From: Lasiodiplodia sp. COLG20
Taxonomy: Eukaryota > Ascomycota > Dothideomycetes > Botryosphaeriales > Botryosphaeriaceae
NCBI GenBank assembly: GCA_009801085.1
Contig: VNWV01000001.1
Coordinates: 3,348,001-3,412,000, forward strand
DNA length: 64,000 nucleotides
Direction: 5' to 3'
Shown here: piece by piece, positions 41,622-53,127 of the stretch
How the letters are laid out: each line of letters starts with the position of its first letter
Numbering within the stretch: position 1 is the first letter of the stretch
Notes under the pieces: generated by a model
What the model was told of the DNA's origin: nothing
The model's database searches: none
Seen by the model: the letters and a program-made list of their open reading frames with translations, nothing else
Made by a program: the position numbers and the translations under genes

Positions 41622-42508
41622 GGTTCGTTACACAAGCAAGAAAGTGATTGGAGGGAATAAAGAGACCTCGCTACTGTGATATCTTTTTCCTATTCAGAAT
41701 GAGGCTTGTTGGTACTGTTCCGATCCTGCTATCTTTTATCTCTTATAGTCCAAACGCCTCCGGACGAGCGTTGAAAAAGGTGGAGTGATTGTTCGGAAAT
41801 GGGAGGAGCAGTACTTTGCCTGACGCCTGGCATGAGGCAACTATGACCCTGGCTTGACATTCGGACTCACCAAAACCTCGCGGATGTACGCGACGATGGT
41901 CAAGGTACGGCAGGCAGCCGTATGCTGTAGGTACGATACGCCGGAGACCGGAGGAGCCACATCCCCGGTGTTGGCTCTCAGCCCCATTCGTCGGCACGTA
42001 CTCCGATCTCACGTCGACCTGACAGCTCAAGGGTCTCGGCCCGCCACAATCCTTCCACCCGGCTAAGCGATTCGCCCGACTGACCGATTACGTTGCCTCC
42101 TGCCGAATGTAGACAATGGGCCGGGCCGTCAGCACGAACTTTTCCTATTGATCCCTTTGCTTTTTCCTTTCTCCATCCGGCTCCTTCCAGCGCTGCTGCG
42201 CCATATGAGCAACGCAGGGACGAACATGTCCGGTGATCCTTCGGAGCGATGCGTGAAGGACCACGGAAACCGTGAGCACGGAGTAACATTCATGCCGTAC
42301 GACGAGTGGACGACGAAGATGCACATTTTGTCAGATCCAATTGCGGAGGTACGACGGCTTGCTGGCACGGCGCTGCTTAGATGCATGACTATAAAACTGG
42401 ATCTCGTGAGACATTAGCAAGAGCTTCTGGTTGGAATTGATCGCGTGCAGTCGATATCAACTTCAGTTTATCGCAAAACAGTCTTCAACAACTTACAAGA
42501 TTAACGAA
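41622..42508. promoter_or_regulatory. Divergent promoter, dioxygenase and CoA ligase
   Basis: An 887-bp spacer between opposite start codons. TATAAAA at 42390-42396 lies about 115 bp before the ligase ATG and is a good core-promoter candidate. Open frames here have no family features. Confidence 0.6.
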
Positions 42509-44215
42509 ATGGTCTTCAAATCCAGATTCCCTGAGCCCGAGCCTGCCACCGAGGATGTCTTTCGATGGATCTTCAACCATCGTCGAGACTACCCTTCGGA
42601 CAGGGTCATCTACCGCGTCGATGGCAGTGATGAGACGCTGACCGTGGCTGAGCTGGAGCGCAAAAGCCGCCAATTCGCCTACGCGCTGGTGAATAGGTAC
42701 TCCGTCAAGCCGGGGGATACTATTGGGATTCTGGCTTCGGATTCGGTACATGCTCTGCTGGATCGATAATGATGACATCAAACTGACAATGTGAAGATCG
42801 GCTACCCAATTGCCTACCTCGGAATCCTTGCCGCTGGGGCCATAGTCGAACTGGTACCTCTGCAGAAAGAGCTGGCGGCGAAGGATGTCACGTCTCGGCT
42901 GGACCAGGCTGAAGCGAAGCTGCTCGTCACAGACCTACCTCTGCTCAGTAAGGCACTCGAAGCATGCGCGACCTTGCCATCCGTCGCGCTCCTCGCTCTT
43001 GATGGCACAAGCTCCCAGCTCAACTTTTTCAACGACGGGTGTCCTGAATACCACGGCTTCCACCTGGAGACGCGAGAAGAAGCGGAATCCACTGTTGCCT
43101 TTGTCAACAGGACCAGCGGTTCTACTGGTACCATGAAGTCCGTTCAGACGACACACGGATACTTCATCGCCGTTCTGCAGTCTACGCTGCACACTATTCC
43201 CGCCAACACGGACCCAGACCAAGACACATGGCTGTCGTCATTGTCTCTGGGCTTCTTCATCAACGCCAAGCTGCACATGGGCCTCAACATCTTGTTAGGC
43301 ATTCCGGTGGTCATCATGCAGAAACCCTTTGATCCCACCACGTTCGACGTCGTCGAGCGCCACAAGATCACGTTCTTATTCGTCCCACCAGCCCTTGCAG
43401 CACCGCTGGCCAGTCACGACACCTCCAAGCCAAAGCCTGACGTCAGCAGCATCAAATGGCTGCTCTCTGCGGGAGCGCCTATGCATGAGGGGCTGCAGCG
43501 AAAGATCTCCAAGATCCTCAACGATGTCCACATCGACATGGAATGGGGGACGTCGGAGACGTTACTCATCGCGATCCAAATTGACGGCCACGACAGCCCG
43601 GCTGGATCGAGTGGCGTCCTGGTCAACGGCATGGAAGCGAGAGTGGTCGATACGACAACTGGAGAGGATCTCGGACCAGGTGACCGAGGCGAGATCCTCG
43701 TCCGCAACTCGGTGTGCCCATTCGGAGGCTACAAGAACAATGCTCTTGCTAACGCAGCTGCGTTCGACGAGGATGGTTGGTATCACAGCGGAGACTTCGG
43801 GTACATCGATGCGGACAACAATGTCTTCATCACGGACAGACTCAAAGAGCTCATCCGTGTCGGCGGTGGCTATGGCGTGCACGTCGCGGCCACCGAGATC
43901 GAGGCCGTTCTGTTCGAGCACCCAGCTGTAGCCCAGGTGGTGGTAACTGGGTGTGTGAACGAAGTCACTGCTACAGAGCACCCAACGGCATTTGTAGTGT
44001 TGAGCCCAGAGGGAGAGAAGGACAGGATTGCCTCACATGCAAGCCTTGAAGCGTGGGCGGCTGAAAAGCTGAATGGGCTGCAGCAGCTTACCGGCGGTTT
44101 TGTCTTCTTGCCCAAGTTGCCCACTGTGAGCTTCAAGATAAACCGGAGGGCTCTGAAGGGTCTTTCGAAGCTTGACAGCATTGCCCAAAGCGGACCGCGG
44201 TACCTGGAAGTCTAG
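42509..44215 (+). CDS. 4-coumarate-CoA-ligase-like acyl/aryl-CoA synthetase
   Basis: Two exons (42509-42745 and 42797-44215, 51-bp intron with CTGAC branch site) encode 551 aa. Motifs of the adenylating superfamily appear in order: VNRTSGSTGTMKSVQTTH (P-loop), EWGTSET, YHSGDFGYID and DRLKELIRVGGGYGVHVAATEIE. The C-terminal catalytic lysine lies in LPTVSFKINRRAL, where the family more often has PKTPSGKILRR, so the loop is somewhat divergent. It would activate a carboxylic acid to the acyl-AMP and then to the CoA thioester. No PTS1 is present (ends YLEV). It stands between a dioxygenase and a DAHP synthase, which favours an aromatic acid substrate (inference). Confidence 0.9.
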
Positions 44216-44796
44216 GGTAGTAGACCATGACTGGATGGCGTTTTTGAAATTTCGTATTTTCCTTTCTTGGTAGTCTAGATAAGCTCAATGCAATGCAAGG
44301 GTCTCTGAAATAAGCAAGTCGTATTTGCCTGGGCATCGTGTAAAGGAGAAAGCGAAACCGAGCCGGAGCGAATACTCCGATGCAGGGTGAATGGTTATTG
44401 ATGCTTCGTGATTGACGAATGGGAAGCTCCGAACAGCAGTCCGCCGGGGTGTAGAGAGATGCGTATGCAGGTGCGTACGGAGAGGGAAGCCGTATGGCAC
44501 GCCACGATCCACCACCAACCAACTCCGCTGAATCCTTCGGGCTTGTTTGGGGAAGGCGTATCTGCCCGCGCTAGCACAGGGACTCCGTTAACCGACGTCA
44601 GCACATGTCGGAGTTCGAGGGTACGGCAGCAAGACACGCCGACAGGTCGTGGACTAGAAGCGGAGGCATACATCGACTGTCAGGACATATCCGAAAGGGG
44701 CTATTGGATATAAACTGTGGCAGGGGGTCGAGCGGCGGAGTCCCTCAGTGTCTTCTGTTACTCATTGTTTGTTCAACAAAGTTTGTCTTTGAGAAG
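44216..44796. promoter_or_regulatory. DAHP synthase promoter with ATTGG and TATA
   Basis: A 580-bp spacer. ATTGG (reverse CCAAT) at 44703-44707 and TATAAAC at 44709-44715 lie about 85 bp before the ATG at 44797. An upstream in-frame start at about 44605 would add 64 residues without similarity and would overlap this promoter. Confidence 0.55.
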
Positions 44797-46149
44797 ATGC
44801 CGACCTTGGCTCAGATACAGTCCTCGAGCACGGGATCCCGTGCTCCTGTCATCCACTTGGAAGCAACTACATGCACCACCATTGGCCATGAGCATTGGTC
44901 TCCAGACTCGTGGCAGTCAAAGCCAATCAGTCAGGAGATTGAATACGCCGACCAGGGCGCGCTTGACAGCGTGTGCGCACAGCTGCGGACCATGCGTCCT
45001 CTCATCGCACCAGCACGCATCGAAGCACTCAGGCGCAAGCTGGCAGAGGTGGCAAACGGACGGGCATTTGTGATGCAAGGTGGAGACTGCGCCGAAAGCT
45101 TCGACGATGTGCGCGGAGACATCATTGCAGCGAAAAGGGCGTTACTATCCCAACAGAGCCAAACGCTGCAGCTGGCGCTGGGTAAGCCGGTTGTGCAGAT
45201 CGGACGCATGGCCGGGCAGTTTGCGAAGCCCAGGTCGGCAGCTTTCGAGGTGCTGGCGGACGGCAGGCAAGTCCCACCGTTCAAGGGCGACAACATCAAC
45301 AGCCGCGATACGACAGCTCGTATGCCAGATCCACGCCGACTGCTGGTTGGCCACCACCTAGCGGCGACAACCCTGGCATTCCTGGAACTTCTCGATGGGC
45401 AAAGCAGCGGCCAGACAATGCACACATCGCACGAGGCACTCAATCTGCACCTCGAGTCAGCCGTCACGCACGGGCATTACAACACTGCGGCTGATTTCCT
45501 CTGGATTGGTGAACGTACGCGTCGGCTTGATGGAGCACACGTCGAGTACTGCCGTGGGCTGCGGAACCCAGTAGGCGTCAAATTAGGGCCTAGCACCGAC
45601 GCCGGGGAGCTGGTACGCCTCCTGGCCATCCTGGATCCAACAAGAAGCCCGGGAAGAGTTACACTCATCACGCGGCTGGGCGCCGTACAGGTCGAACGCG
45701 TGCTGCCGCGGCTGATTGCGGCTGTGAAGGCGAGCGGACACGTGCCGGTGTGGATGTGCGATCCTTGTCACGGCAACACCTTCAGCACGGCCGACGGCGT
45801 GAAGACGCGGATGGTGGAAACGGTGGCGGCAGAAGTGCGCAAGACGTCTGAGGTGCACGCGCGGTGCGGATCACACCTGGGCGGACTCCACTTGGAGCAG
45901 ACGGGCGAGGAGGTTACCGAGTGCGTTGAGCGTGCGCAGGCGCTGAACGACGTCGTTAGCTTCCCGCACTATCGCTCGCTGTGCGACCCGCGACTATCAC
46001 CTGGGCAAGCCATGAAGGTGGTGCAGGCGCTGACGGCGGCAGCAGCCCGGGGAGCGGATGACGAGATTGCGCTTCTGCCGGCGACGGCTCATGCCGTGGG
46101 CGAACAGGCAGCAGAGGTTCGCTTGGTTGTGGAGCAGACGGTGCTGTAG
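44797..46149 (+). CDS. Class II 3-deoxy-D-arabino-heptulosonate-7-phosphate (DAHP) synthase
   Basis: A single-exon 450-aa protein of the plant/bacterial class II DAHP synthase family. Signature blocks are FVMQGGDCAESFDD, QIGRMAGQFAKPRS, DFLWIGERTRRLDGAHVEY, GVKLGPSTDAGEL, VWMCDPCHGNTF and SHLGGLHLEQTGEEVTEC; the cysteine in QGGDCAES and the histidine and glutamate in the last two blocks are metal ligands in known structures. It condenses phosphoenolpyruvate and erythrose-4-phosphate, the first step of the shikimate pathway. Most fungi make housekeeping DAHP with class I enzymes (Aro3/Aro4 type), so a class II copy next to a CoA ligase, regulator, pump and methyltransferase suggests precursor supply for an aromatic secondary product, possibly insensitive to normal feedback (inference). 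Confidence 0.94.
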   Translation: MPTLAQIQSSSTGSRAPVIHLEATTCTTIGHEHWSPDSWQSKPISQEIEYADQGALDSVCAQLRTMRPLIAPARIEALRRKLAEVANGRAFVMQGGDCAESFDDVRGDIIAAKRALLSQQSQTLQLALGKPVVQIGRMAGQFAKPRSAAFEVLADGRQVPPFKGDNINSRDTTARMPDPRRLLVGHHLAATTLAFLELLDGQSSGQTMHTSHEALNLHLESAVTHGHYNTAADFLWIGERTRRLDGAHVEYCRGLRNPVGVKLGPSTDAGELVRLLAILDPTRSPGRVTLITRLGAVQVERVLPRLIAAVKASGHVPVWMCDPCHGNTFSTADGVKTRMVETVAAEVRKTSEVHARCGSHLGGLHLEQTGEEVTECVERAQALNDVVSFPHYRSLCDPRLSPGQAMKVVQALTAAAARGADDEIALLPATAHAVGEQAAEVRLVVEQTVL

Positions 46150-46581
46150 GGGGCATAGATTAGAAAACATGCAGCAATGGAGTTTTGACATTGAGTGTTG
46201 TGCGTTCAAGTGCGGGGCGACGAGCAGCGGCAGGGCGGAAGGAGCGCGGCGGGCGGAGCTGCTGGCGGACGGAAAAGGCGCACCACCCGCTCGGGACCTC
46301 CCGCGCAGAGGCCTTGGGAGGGCCTGTTGCTGCCTTCCCCCCCACAGGCCAACGGTTCGCCAATCGCCTCCTCCAGCTCTGGACCATCCCGCGCTCGCTT
46401 CGCCCATACAACGCGCCCGCGATAATCATGGCTGCTGCTCCGGCGCAGCCACACAGCGGCGCGTCGCCAGGAAGGAGCCTGGGGGCTGAATGGCGCGAGG
46501 GCCCTTGTTGCCCGTCTTTCTAGACGCCGTCGCCCGCTCTTTCGCCCTCATTCCCCTCCATCCGCTGATCACAACCGCACC
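46150..46581. other. GC-rich promoter region of the downstream regulator
   Basis: About 430 bp, notably GC-rich, with overlapping open frames on both strands that have no family features. Presumed 3' end of the DAHP synthase gene and promoter of the regulator. Confidence 0.45.
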
Positions 46582-48397
46582 ATGTCCACAATGTCAGAGG
46601 AGGCGCAGCGCTTCGCCTGCCCGCTCTGCGACAAGCAGTTTGCTCGCCGTGAGCCTGCCCTTGCGCGCCTTTCCGTCTGACGTCTCAGCTGACTCGCCCC
46701 ACCAGGCGACTTGATGGTCCGCCATCACCGCCGCTGCCAGAACGCTTCCAAGACATCGAAACGCAAGGCCTGCGACGATTGCGTCCGCACCAAGTCCAAA
46801 TGCTGCCTCACCCGCCCAGCATGCTCTCGCTGCCTTGCCCGCCGCCAGCCCTGCTCGTTCCAGGCCTCCAGCCAACAACCTGTCCGTCAGCATGACGCCG
46901 ATACAGATGCGCTGCTTCACTCGCTGCAGATGGAGGGTTTACAGGGCTCCACCAGTCCCATTATCTGGTCGCCGCGTGCGGGTTCGGCTGAAATGCCCAC
47001 CCCCGGTGCTTTTGGTGACCTGCTGGCGACTCCCAAGTCTGGAATGCATCCAACGCTAAACGCTGGCGGCCATCCGGACTTATATCTGCCTGACTGGTCC
47101 AGCCTGTTTCCCCAGGCGCTACTGCAAGGGACTGATCTGCCTAGCACCGGGAGCGATACAATGCCGCCCTTTTTTGAGTCTTCCAGCGGCCCAGGCGGCC
47201 GCTTGACTGGTGACACGCCATCCTCTGCCGCCTCATCAACCTCGTCGGGCCCTCGCCACCTCGATCTGCCTTTGTCTGACAGGCACCGTCGAATATTTAC
47301 GCATGAGGACCTTTTGGCAATAGTGTGTAACTACGCCGACCTATTGATGGAGGACGATTACAGGTCCCCGCTCGTCCACCACACACTGTACGCCTTCCAA
47401 GGCTCTTACGGCGATATCACAGCCATGGTCCAGTCGAGAACTGCCTTGTGCTACCATTCGGCGACTGCCAATGAGAGAAGCGCTCGTTTCGCTCGCCGCG
47501 CAACCGCCGCCCAGCGCGAGCGTCTGATGCACGAATTTGTGAGTCTTTCCTGCGGCCTGGCCGTTGCGCCCTACTAACTCGGCGACAGCATCAGTTGTCG
47601 TGTGTTGAAGAGTGGGATGCGCTCCATGCAATGCTTATCTACCAGATTTCGGCTTTGTTGGATAACGGCGAGGGTAGCTCCAAAACCAACATGAAGGCAG
47701 CTGAAATCCATATCCCGTTTCTTCTCAAGGTAGGAGGTTCACCCCCGCCGATCGCATCAGTTTTCATCATTCCGACTTGGTTAAATCCAAGAAGCTCGCC
47801 CGCTTGTCACGTGGGTAGTTGAATCTCATGTCCGGATGCATTTACTCAGATTCCTATCTCGCATCCATTGGACATTTGCTGCATCTGCCCACTGACGAAG
47901 AGTGCAGTATCAAGGATGAAACCTTGTGCAATGCACTACTGTTGTCTTCATATTTCTAACGCGTGTGCAAACAGATGGCACGAATATTCCGCAAGAATCA
48001 TTCTCGGGAGCTAAGTTCTGGTGGCGCGGCCAACTGGGCCAGCTGGCTCGTGGCCGAAACCGTCCGTCGCACGCTCTTCATGGTCAACATCATCAACATC
48101 CTTACCGGCAGTGACGAGAATGGCCGTGCGTCTTACTACTATGAACCGCTGGATGATGATTACATCTTTTCCATGCCGCTGCCGGCTCCCAATGACGTGT
48201 GGGGAGCCCGGTCAGCCACGGAATGGCGTGATGCTCGTGAACGGTCTGGGTGGTCGGATGAACTCGCCGACACCCTTGACAGCATCAAGGGGCCAGACCG
48301 CGATCAAGTCCTTGCACGCCTGTACTCCGCCGAACCGGGACTTTCAAGTTCATCCGCGCTGCGAGATTTGATCATTGCTTGTCATTTACTACTGTAG
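46582..48397 (+). CDS. Transcription factor with C2H2 finger plus Zn2Cys6 cluster
   Basis: Four exons (46582-46648, 46706-47538, 47589-47729, 47975-48397; introns 46649-46705, 47539-47588, 47730-47974) encode 487 aa. The first exon and start of the second give a C2H2-type finger, FACPLCDKQFARRDLMVRHH, and the binuclear cluster follows at once: CDDCVRTKSKCCLTRPACSR with CLARRQPC. A Ser/Pro/Gly-rich linker leads to a C-terminal regulatory part with LMHEFHQLSCVEEWDALHAMLIYQI and WLVAETVRRTLFMVNIINIL. Proteins combining both finger types are often cluster-specific regulators in ascomycetes. The last intron (245 bp) is long for this genome, so its borders are the least certain part. Position between DAHP synthase and efflux pump supports a pathway-regulator role. 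Confidence 0.85.
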
Positions 48398-48494
48398 ACT
48401 TTTCGTTCCTTCGTCATTTTACAATTTCCTTCCAAGAGAGCTATCACCTGGAGTCCGGGTCCGTTTCCTACCATTCAAAAGACAAAGATAGACT

Positions 48495-50584
48495 TTACTG
48501 ACGATCATCTATTCCAAACCAGCCATGACCCGACCAATGTTCTTCCTCTGTTTTCGTGTCAGTGTTGCTGTCGCCAAATCCTGTCATCCCTGTCACACGT
48601 ACCTTGATGAAAACACAGCAAATCAGTCCTACCGCACCGGCAACATACACCGGAATGAAACTGAAATCACCTGTTCAGTACTGCAATACCACGTCTGCAA
48701 AAGATCACTTACACCTTGGTCAGAGACTTAACAATCACATCCAGTGCTGCTTTTCTTGTCTCCTCGGGCAATGAGAGGAAGACGCTGCTACTGGTTCCTG
48801 AAACGGCACGTTGAATGTCAACCCGGCTCATGTCCGGTAGGAGCGGCTGCAACGAAACAATTGCCCGATTGAGAAAAACGGCTCCGCAGACGGAAAGACC
48901 AATAGCAATGCCTCCCAGTTGTCCTAAGGATATGTCAGCATCAGTTGCATCAAGCGCTCGAGGATTCCGACGTACCAAGGGTCATGAAGCTCACTCCATC
49001 AGAGCTCTCTTCGGGCTTGATGAAGAGGTAGATGACCGTATATCCGGCCTGTACGATGGCGCCAGAACCGAGAGCGAGCAGAGCCTCATAGCCGTATATT
49101 GCCGAAGTAGACGTCTCAGCGGTGATCCGCGCTAAAGCCCCTTCAGTCAGCTAAGATTTGGGAAGATTACTACATGAACTTACAGAACAGAGCGCCTCCA
49201 ATAATGATCAAGATGTTGCCGCCAATGTACCAGTCCTGGAAGGAGCCCCACTTGGACATGACCTGGCCATTGGTGAAAACGGTTGCACTAAGGAGAAAGA
49301 TGAGAGGCAGGAGACGGACTGCAGACTCCAGCGGCGTATCCCCCCTGGTAAATTGGAAGTAGATGGGAATGTAGTAGATGGGGACGAAGGCAGCTGTGTT
49401 TGAAGCAGCTGCGCAGATGAAGAGCAGGACCGCGTCTTTGTTCCAAAGGAACTGCACGGGGAAGACGCGATCCTCGTAGCGGGTCAAGATCTTGAAGCCC
49501 TGTTGGATTGCGAACGCCAGGAGGAGCACGCCGGCAACGACGAAGAGGGCTATGCTGGGGCCACTGCCCCATGACCACATGGTGCCACCGACATTTGTTG
49601 CCATTACAAACGTAGTGATGGCACCAGTGATAAGGACCGAGCCGATGTAGTCGAAGCGGGCGAAGCGGGTCGACAAGGGGACCCCCGGAGCAGGATCGGT
49701 GCTGGGGATGAGGAAATAACAGACCACAAGCTGGAAGGCTCCGATAATCGGGTTGATGTAGAAGGCCCAGCGCCAGTCGACTTTGGCAAAGCCTCCGCCC
49801 ACGACAGGTCCAAGGACGGTGCCGAGGCCCCAGAGAATTCCACTGCAAACAAAAGATCAGCTTCTGGAAAGACAATATGTGATCAAGTGGGACTCACATG
49901 GAGGCCAGGTACAGAGGTCGCTCCGTATCCAACGTGTGGATGAAGGCCAGGGTGAGAGTACCCAAGTACATTCCGTTACCACCGACGCCGGCAAGAACAC
50001 GACCGACTATCTCCGCGGAAATGTTGGGTGCAGCACCGCAGAGGGCTGATGCGGCTTCGAACAGGAGGGTAGAACCAATGAACAGCCATTTGGTATCAAA
50101 TGTCGCGTAGACCTTCCCCCAGGACAGGGCAAGGACAACAGCACCGATAGTGAAGCTGGAAACTCGAGTCAGTACTCCTCGATTGTACAAGCCGCGGGGA
50201 GTTCTCACCCAACCGATAGCCACGTCAATTGGTCAACGGCGTCGAATTCAGTAACGAGGATCTATAAATGTCAGTATCAGCAAGCGAGCCGCGCAATCTT
50301 CGGGATCCAAGCATCCTACCGGGACCAGATCTGCGACAACGGTATTGTCCAGTGAGAAGAGGAAAATGCTGGACAGCATCACAATGACGACCAGGCACCA
50401 CTGTAGCCATCGAGTCAGTGATTTCCCCTTGATTGCGCATCGACGCCGAAGGCGTTTTGCTTACCCTCCAGCCCCTGATGGCACGTTGGGGTGTGGTTGG
50501 CTCGGGCCCTTTTTCGACATCGCTCTGCACAGCGCTGTCCTGCACGTCCGATGCCTTTGCTGACTTGATGGAACTGTCCGACAT
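48495..50584 (-). CDS. MFS efflux transporter, DHA2-type (14 TM)
   Basis: Eight exons encode 567 aa; introns are 50401-50464, 50262-50319, 50156-50208, 49843-49897, 49132-49183, 48924-48975 and 48661-48712. The acidic cytosolic N-terminus (SDVEKGPEPTTPQR) precedes TM1 with FLFSLDNTVVADLVP, the TM1 motif of DHA2 pumps. It continues with LTWLSVGFTIGAVVLALSWGKVY, EIVGRVLAGVGGNGMYLGTLTL and GLGTVLGPVVGGGFAKVDWRWAFYINPIIGA, then many further hydrophobic spans. DHA2 members export toxins and drugs across the plasma membrane with proton antiport. Lying between the regulator and a methyltransferase, it would be the self-protection or export gene of the candidate cluster (inference). All exon joins preserve frame, which supports the model. 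Confidence 0.88.
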
Positions 50585-51074
50585 GATTGAAAAAGCTCTT
50601 CAGCGATGATGGTTCATGTGCCAGACGAGTAGAGGGACTCGAGGTCTTTTTAAGGCGAAGAGAAAGAGATGCATGATGAGTTCTAAGACCGCTGCTTCTC
50701 TGCATCTGCCTTGGACACGCATCTCTCACGAAGGCGGTTGGGCGGAGTTGGTGCTGACGACATCCGGAAGCGGCTAGTTCACTCCGCAACGACGACCATT
50801 TTGCTCCGGCGCTAGCAATCCGGAGATGGACGTCCAGCCTCACCACCCCTGCCTTACCCTGCGTCCGCTACGCCAACGCCATCCGACACCATGCACGTCA
50901 GCCCCGATGCACCTGCCGCTGGAAGGATTTCTGTCTGGAATTTCTCCCTTTGGTGCCGACGCATAACTAGCCGTGCGTTCGTCCATTGATTGCAAAATTG
51001 TTCCAGTAGACTCGTGATCGTCACACTACCTACTTCCGTTTTCTTCGATCGATTTGCTCCACCGATTATTCATC
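50585..51074. promoter_or_regulatory. Divergent promoter, efflux pump and methyltransferase
   Basis: A 490-bp spacer between opposite start codons without a gene. Shared control of the pump and the methyltransferase is plausible. No defined site recognised. Confidence 0.5.
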
Positions 51075-52477
51075 ATGACCACGCAGATTCTGCCCCAGGG
51101 TGTCCCGGTCCCTGCCTCGGTCCTCCCGGCGGACAAAGACGATACCGTTTTTGCGGGCACCGAGGGTGACTACTTCCTGCCCCACAACAGCGTCGAGATC
51201 GAGCGGCTCCAGCGTCAGCACCAGCATATCAAGCTTGCTACCGATGGCAAGCTCGTGCCTGATGTGTTGCCGGCAGGGGCTGCGGTACTGGATTCCGGGT
51301 GTGCCGATGGTGAGTATCTGTTTGTTGTCCGTTGCAAATGTTCCCTCTTTCTTGATCGGTGGCCCCGGTCATGCGGTCAGATGCATGCGAGGCTTAAGCG
51401 CAGTATGGCGCCCAAGCACGCATCATCTGGCTCTCCGCTGTGTTTCGTCCGGAACATTCTCGCTCTGCATCTTATGCCGATCCTTCCATTTGAAGTTACA
51501 CTACAGCGGATGACAAGGATTTGACCTTCCCGAAAGTATCTCGCTAGAGCATAACACCTTACTTCTATGGGGGGCTGAAGGCTATGTCTGGATAGTGTTC
51601 TGCACGTTCGGATGTTTGTTTCAACTGCCCATGCAGAAGGTGTAGTCTCTTTTGACGAGACTTGGGAAAGGCCAAATCATCCGCAAATCGCTCCGAATCG
51701 TAACGCTAACCATTGGCGTCTTCTGAACAGGCACCTGGCTGCTGGATCTCCAATCCCAACAGCCCCGCACCCTCGACCTCCACGGCGTCGATCTTAGCCC
51801 CGCCCTCTTCCGCACGCACCCATCCCTCTCGCTGCGCACGCACGACATCCGCACCCCTTTCCCCGCGTCCTTTGGCTTCGCGGACCGCTTCGACCTCGTG
51901 CACCAGCGCCTCCTCGTCTGGGGCATCCAGGCCGAAGACTGGCCGGCCGCCATCCACCACCTCTCGGCGGCGCTCAAGCCCGGCGTTGGGGTGCTGCAGC
52001 TCGTCGAGGCCGAGTGGATCTTGAACGAGGGCGCGCCGGCGAACTGCCCGGAGCAGCGCAAGCTGAACCTGGTGCAGGACTGGGCAACGGCGGGTAGCGG
52101 GATGGACGTCCGCGTGTGGGACAAGCTGGAAGGGTTGATGAAGGAAGAAGGGCTGGTCGATGTGGAGCTGCGGAGCTTCGATTTCGGCTATGGGAAGACG
52201 GCGAAGGGCGGGGAGGAGGTGCAGCGCCGCAGCGCCGAGTTGTGGGTGGAGAGCTTTAGGCACGTGGCGAGGAAGATTGTTGATGGTGAGTTGACTCGAT
52301 CCTCCTACCTACTCCGTTTTTAGAAGACTAATTGAAGCTGCAGGGGAGGGCATTCCTGGTGTTGCGAAGACGGCAGAGGAGTATCATGAGTTCTTGGACA
52401 GGCTGGTAGTGGAGATGAAGACGTATGGATATACGCCGCGGTTGAAGTGGGTTCGGGGCCGTAAGCCTCTTGCGTGA
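51075..52477 (+). CDS. Class I SAM-dependent methyltransferase
   Basis: Three exons (51075-51309, 51731-52285, 52344-52477; introns 51310-51730 and 52286-52343) encode 307 aa. YFLPHNSVEIERLQRQHQHI is the typical lead of fungal LaeA/UmtA-like methyltransferases. The SAM-binding motif I is AVLDSGCADGTWLLDL, a slightly divergent form of the usual DxGxGxG. GVDLSPALF is motif II, FDLVHQRLLVWGIQ is motif III-IV and LKPGVGVLQLVEAEW is motif V. The first intron (421 bp) is unusually long; the join GAT-G/GC restores DGTWLLDL. It could O- or N-methylate the cluster product or act as a regulator; sequence does not decide. Confidence 0.85.
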
Positions 52478-53127
52478 ATGGCGAGGGGAGCCATGCTTGG
52501 CCGGTGGGCGAATGCTGAGCGCAAGTATGGCTGCACGCATGCATCAGGCGGCAACGATAGAATTCAAGATCACTTCTGATTTGGTCTCTTACTTTTTCCA
52601 ATACATGAGATTCTTGCGTCAAGCATGACTGCCATGTAAGCGGACGAAAGGGTGCGGCGGAATGAATGGTCTTGGGTAGCAGGGTGATGCGGTTGTGGCG
52701 GCGGGTGCGGAGGCGGCGGCGATCAGGCACGCGACGACCATCCAACTCCGGAGCCAGGACACGCTGCTCCGACAGCACCATATGACGGCCATGAAACCGC
52801 GCGGAAGGTCCAATTGCATTTCTAAGCAGTGTCCAATGCTTAAAAGAGAGAGCTGACCAGGCCTGCTGTCCTTTTCTTCTGGCAGCAACCGCGCACACCT
52901 TGATGCGGTCTCGTCTCTTCCGCATACGAAGCGCATTTGCCGTCTTCATCACAACAGTGAGTTGGCTTGCCCTTTCTTCTACATAATTTAAATTTAACTT
53001 GTAACCACACCAGGTGAACTTCACCACCGCGCAACAGACGTGCGCCAACAAGCTCCACCCTCTCCATCTCTTCTCCACCGTCGCAACCCTTAGCGCAACA
53101 GCATCATCACCACTCCAACCCACCACC
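52478..53127. other. Intergenic 650 bp
   Basis: Spacer with the promoter of the next gene. An ATG at 53014 is in frame with the next gene but has no family support; the CACCATG at 53128 has a better initiation context. Confidence 0.45.

Noticed and set aside
47820..47970. Extra exon inside the 245-bp intron of the dual-finger regulator
   Set aside because: The LLK to MARIFRKNH join is in frame, and no segment between has both splice sites and an open frame with family similarity.
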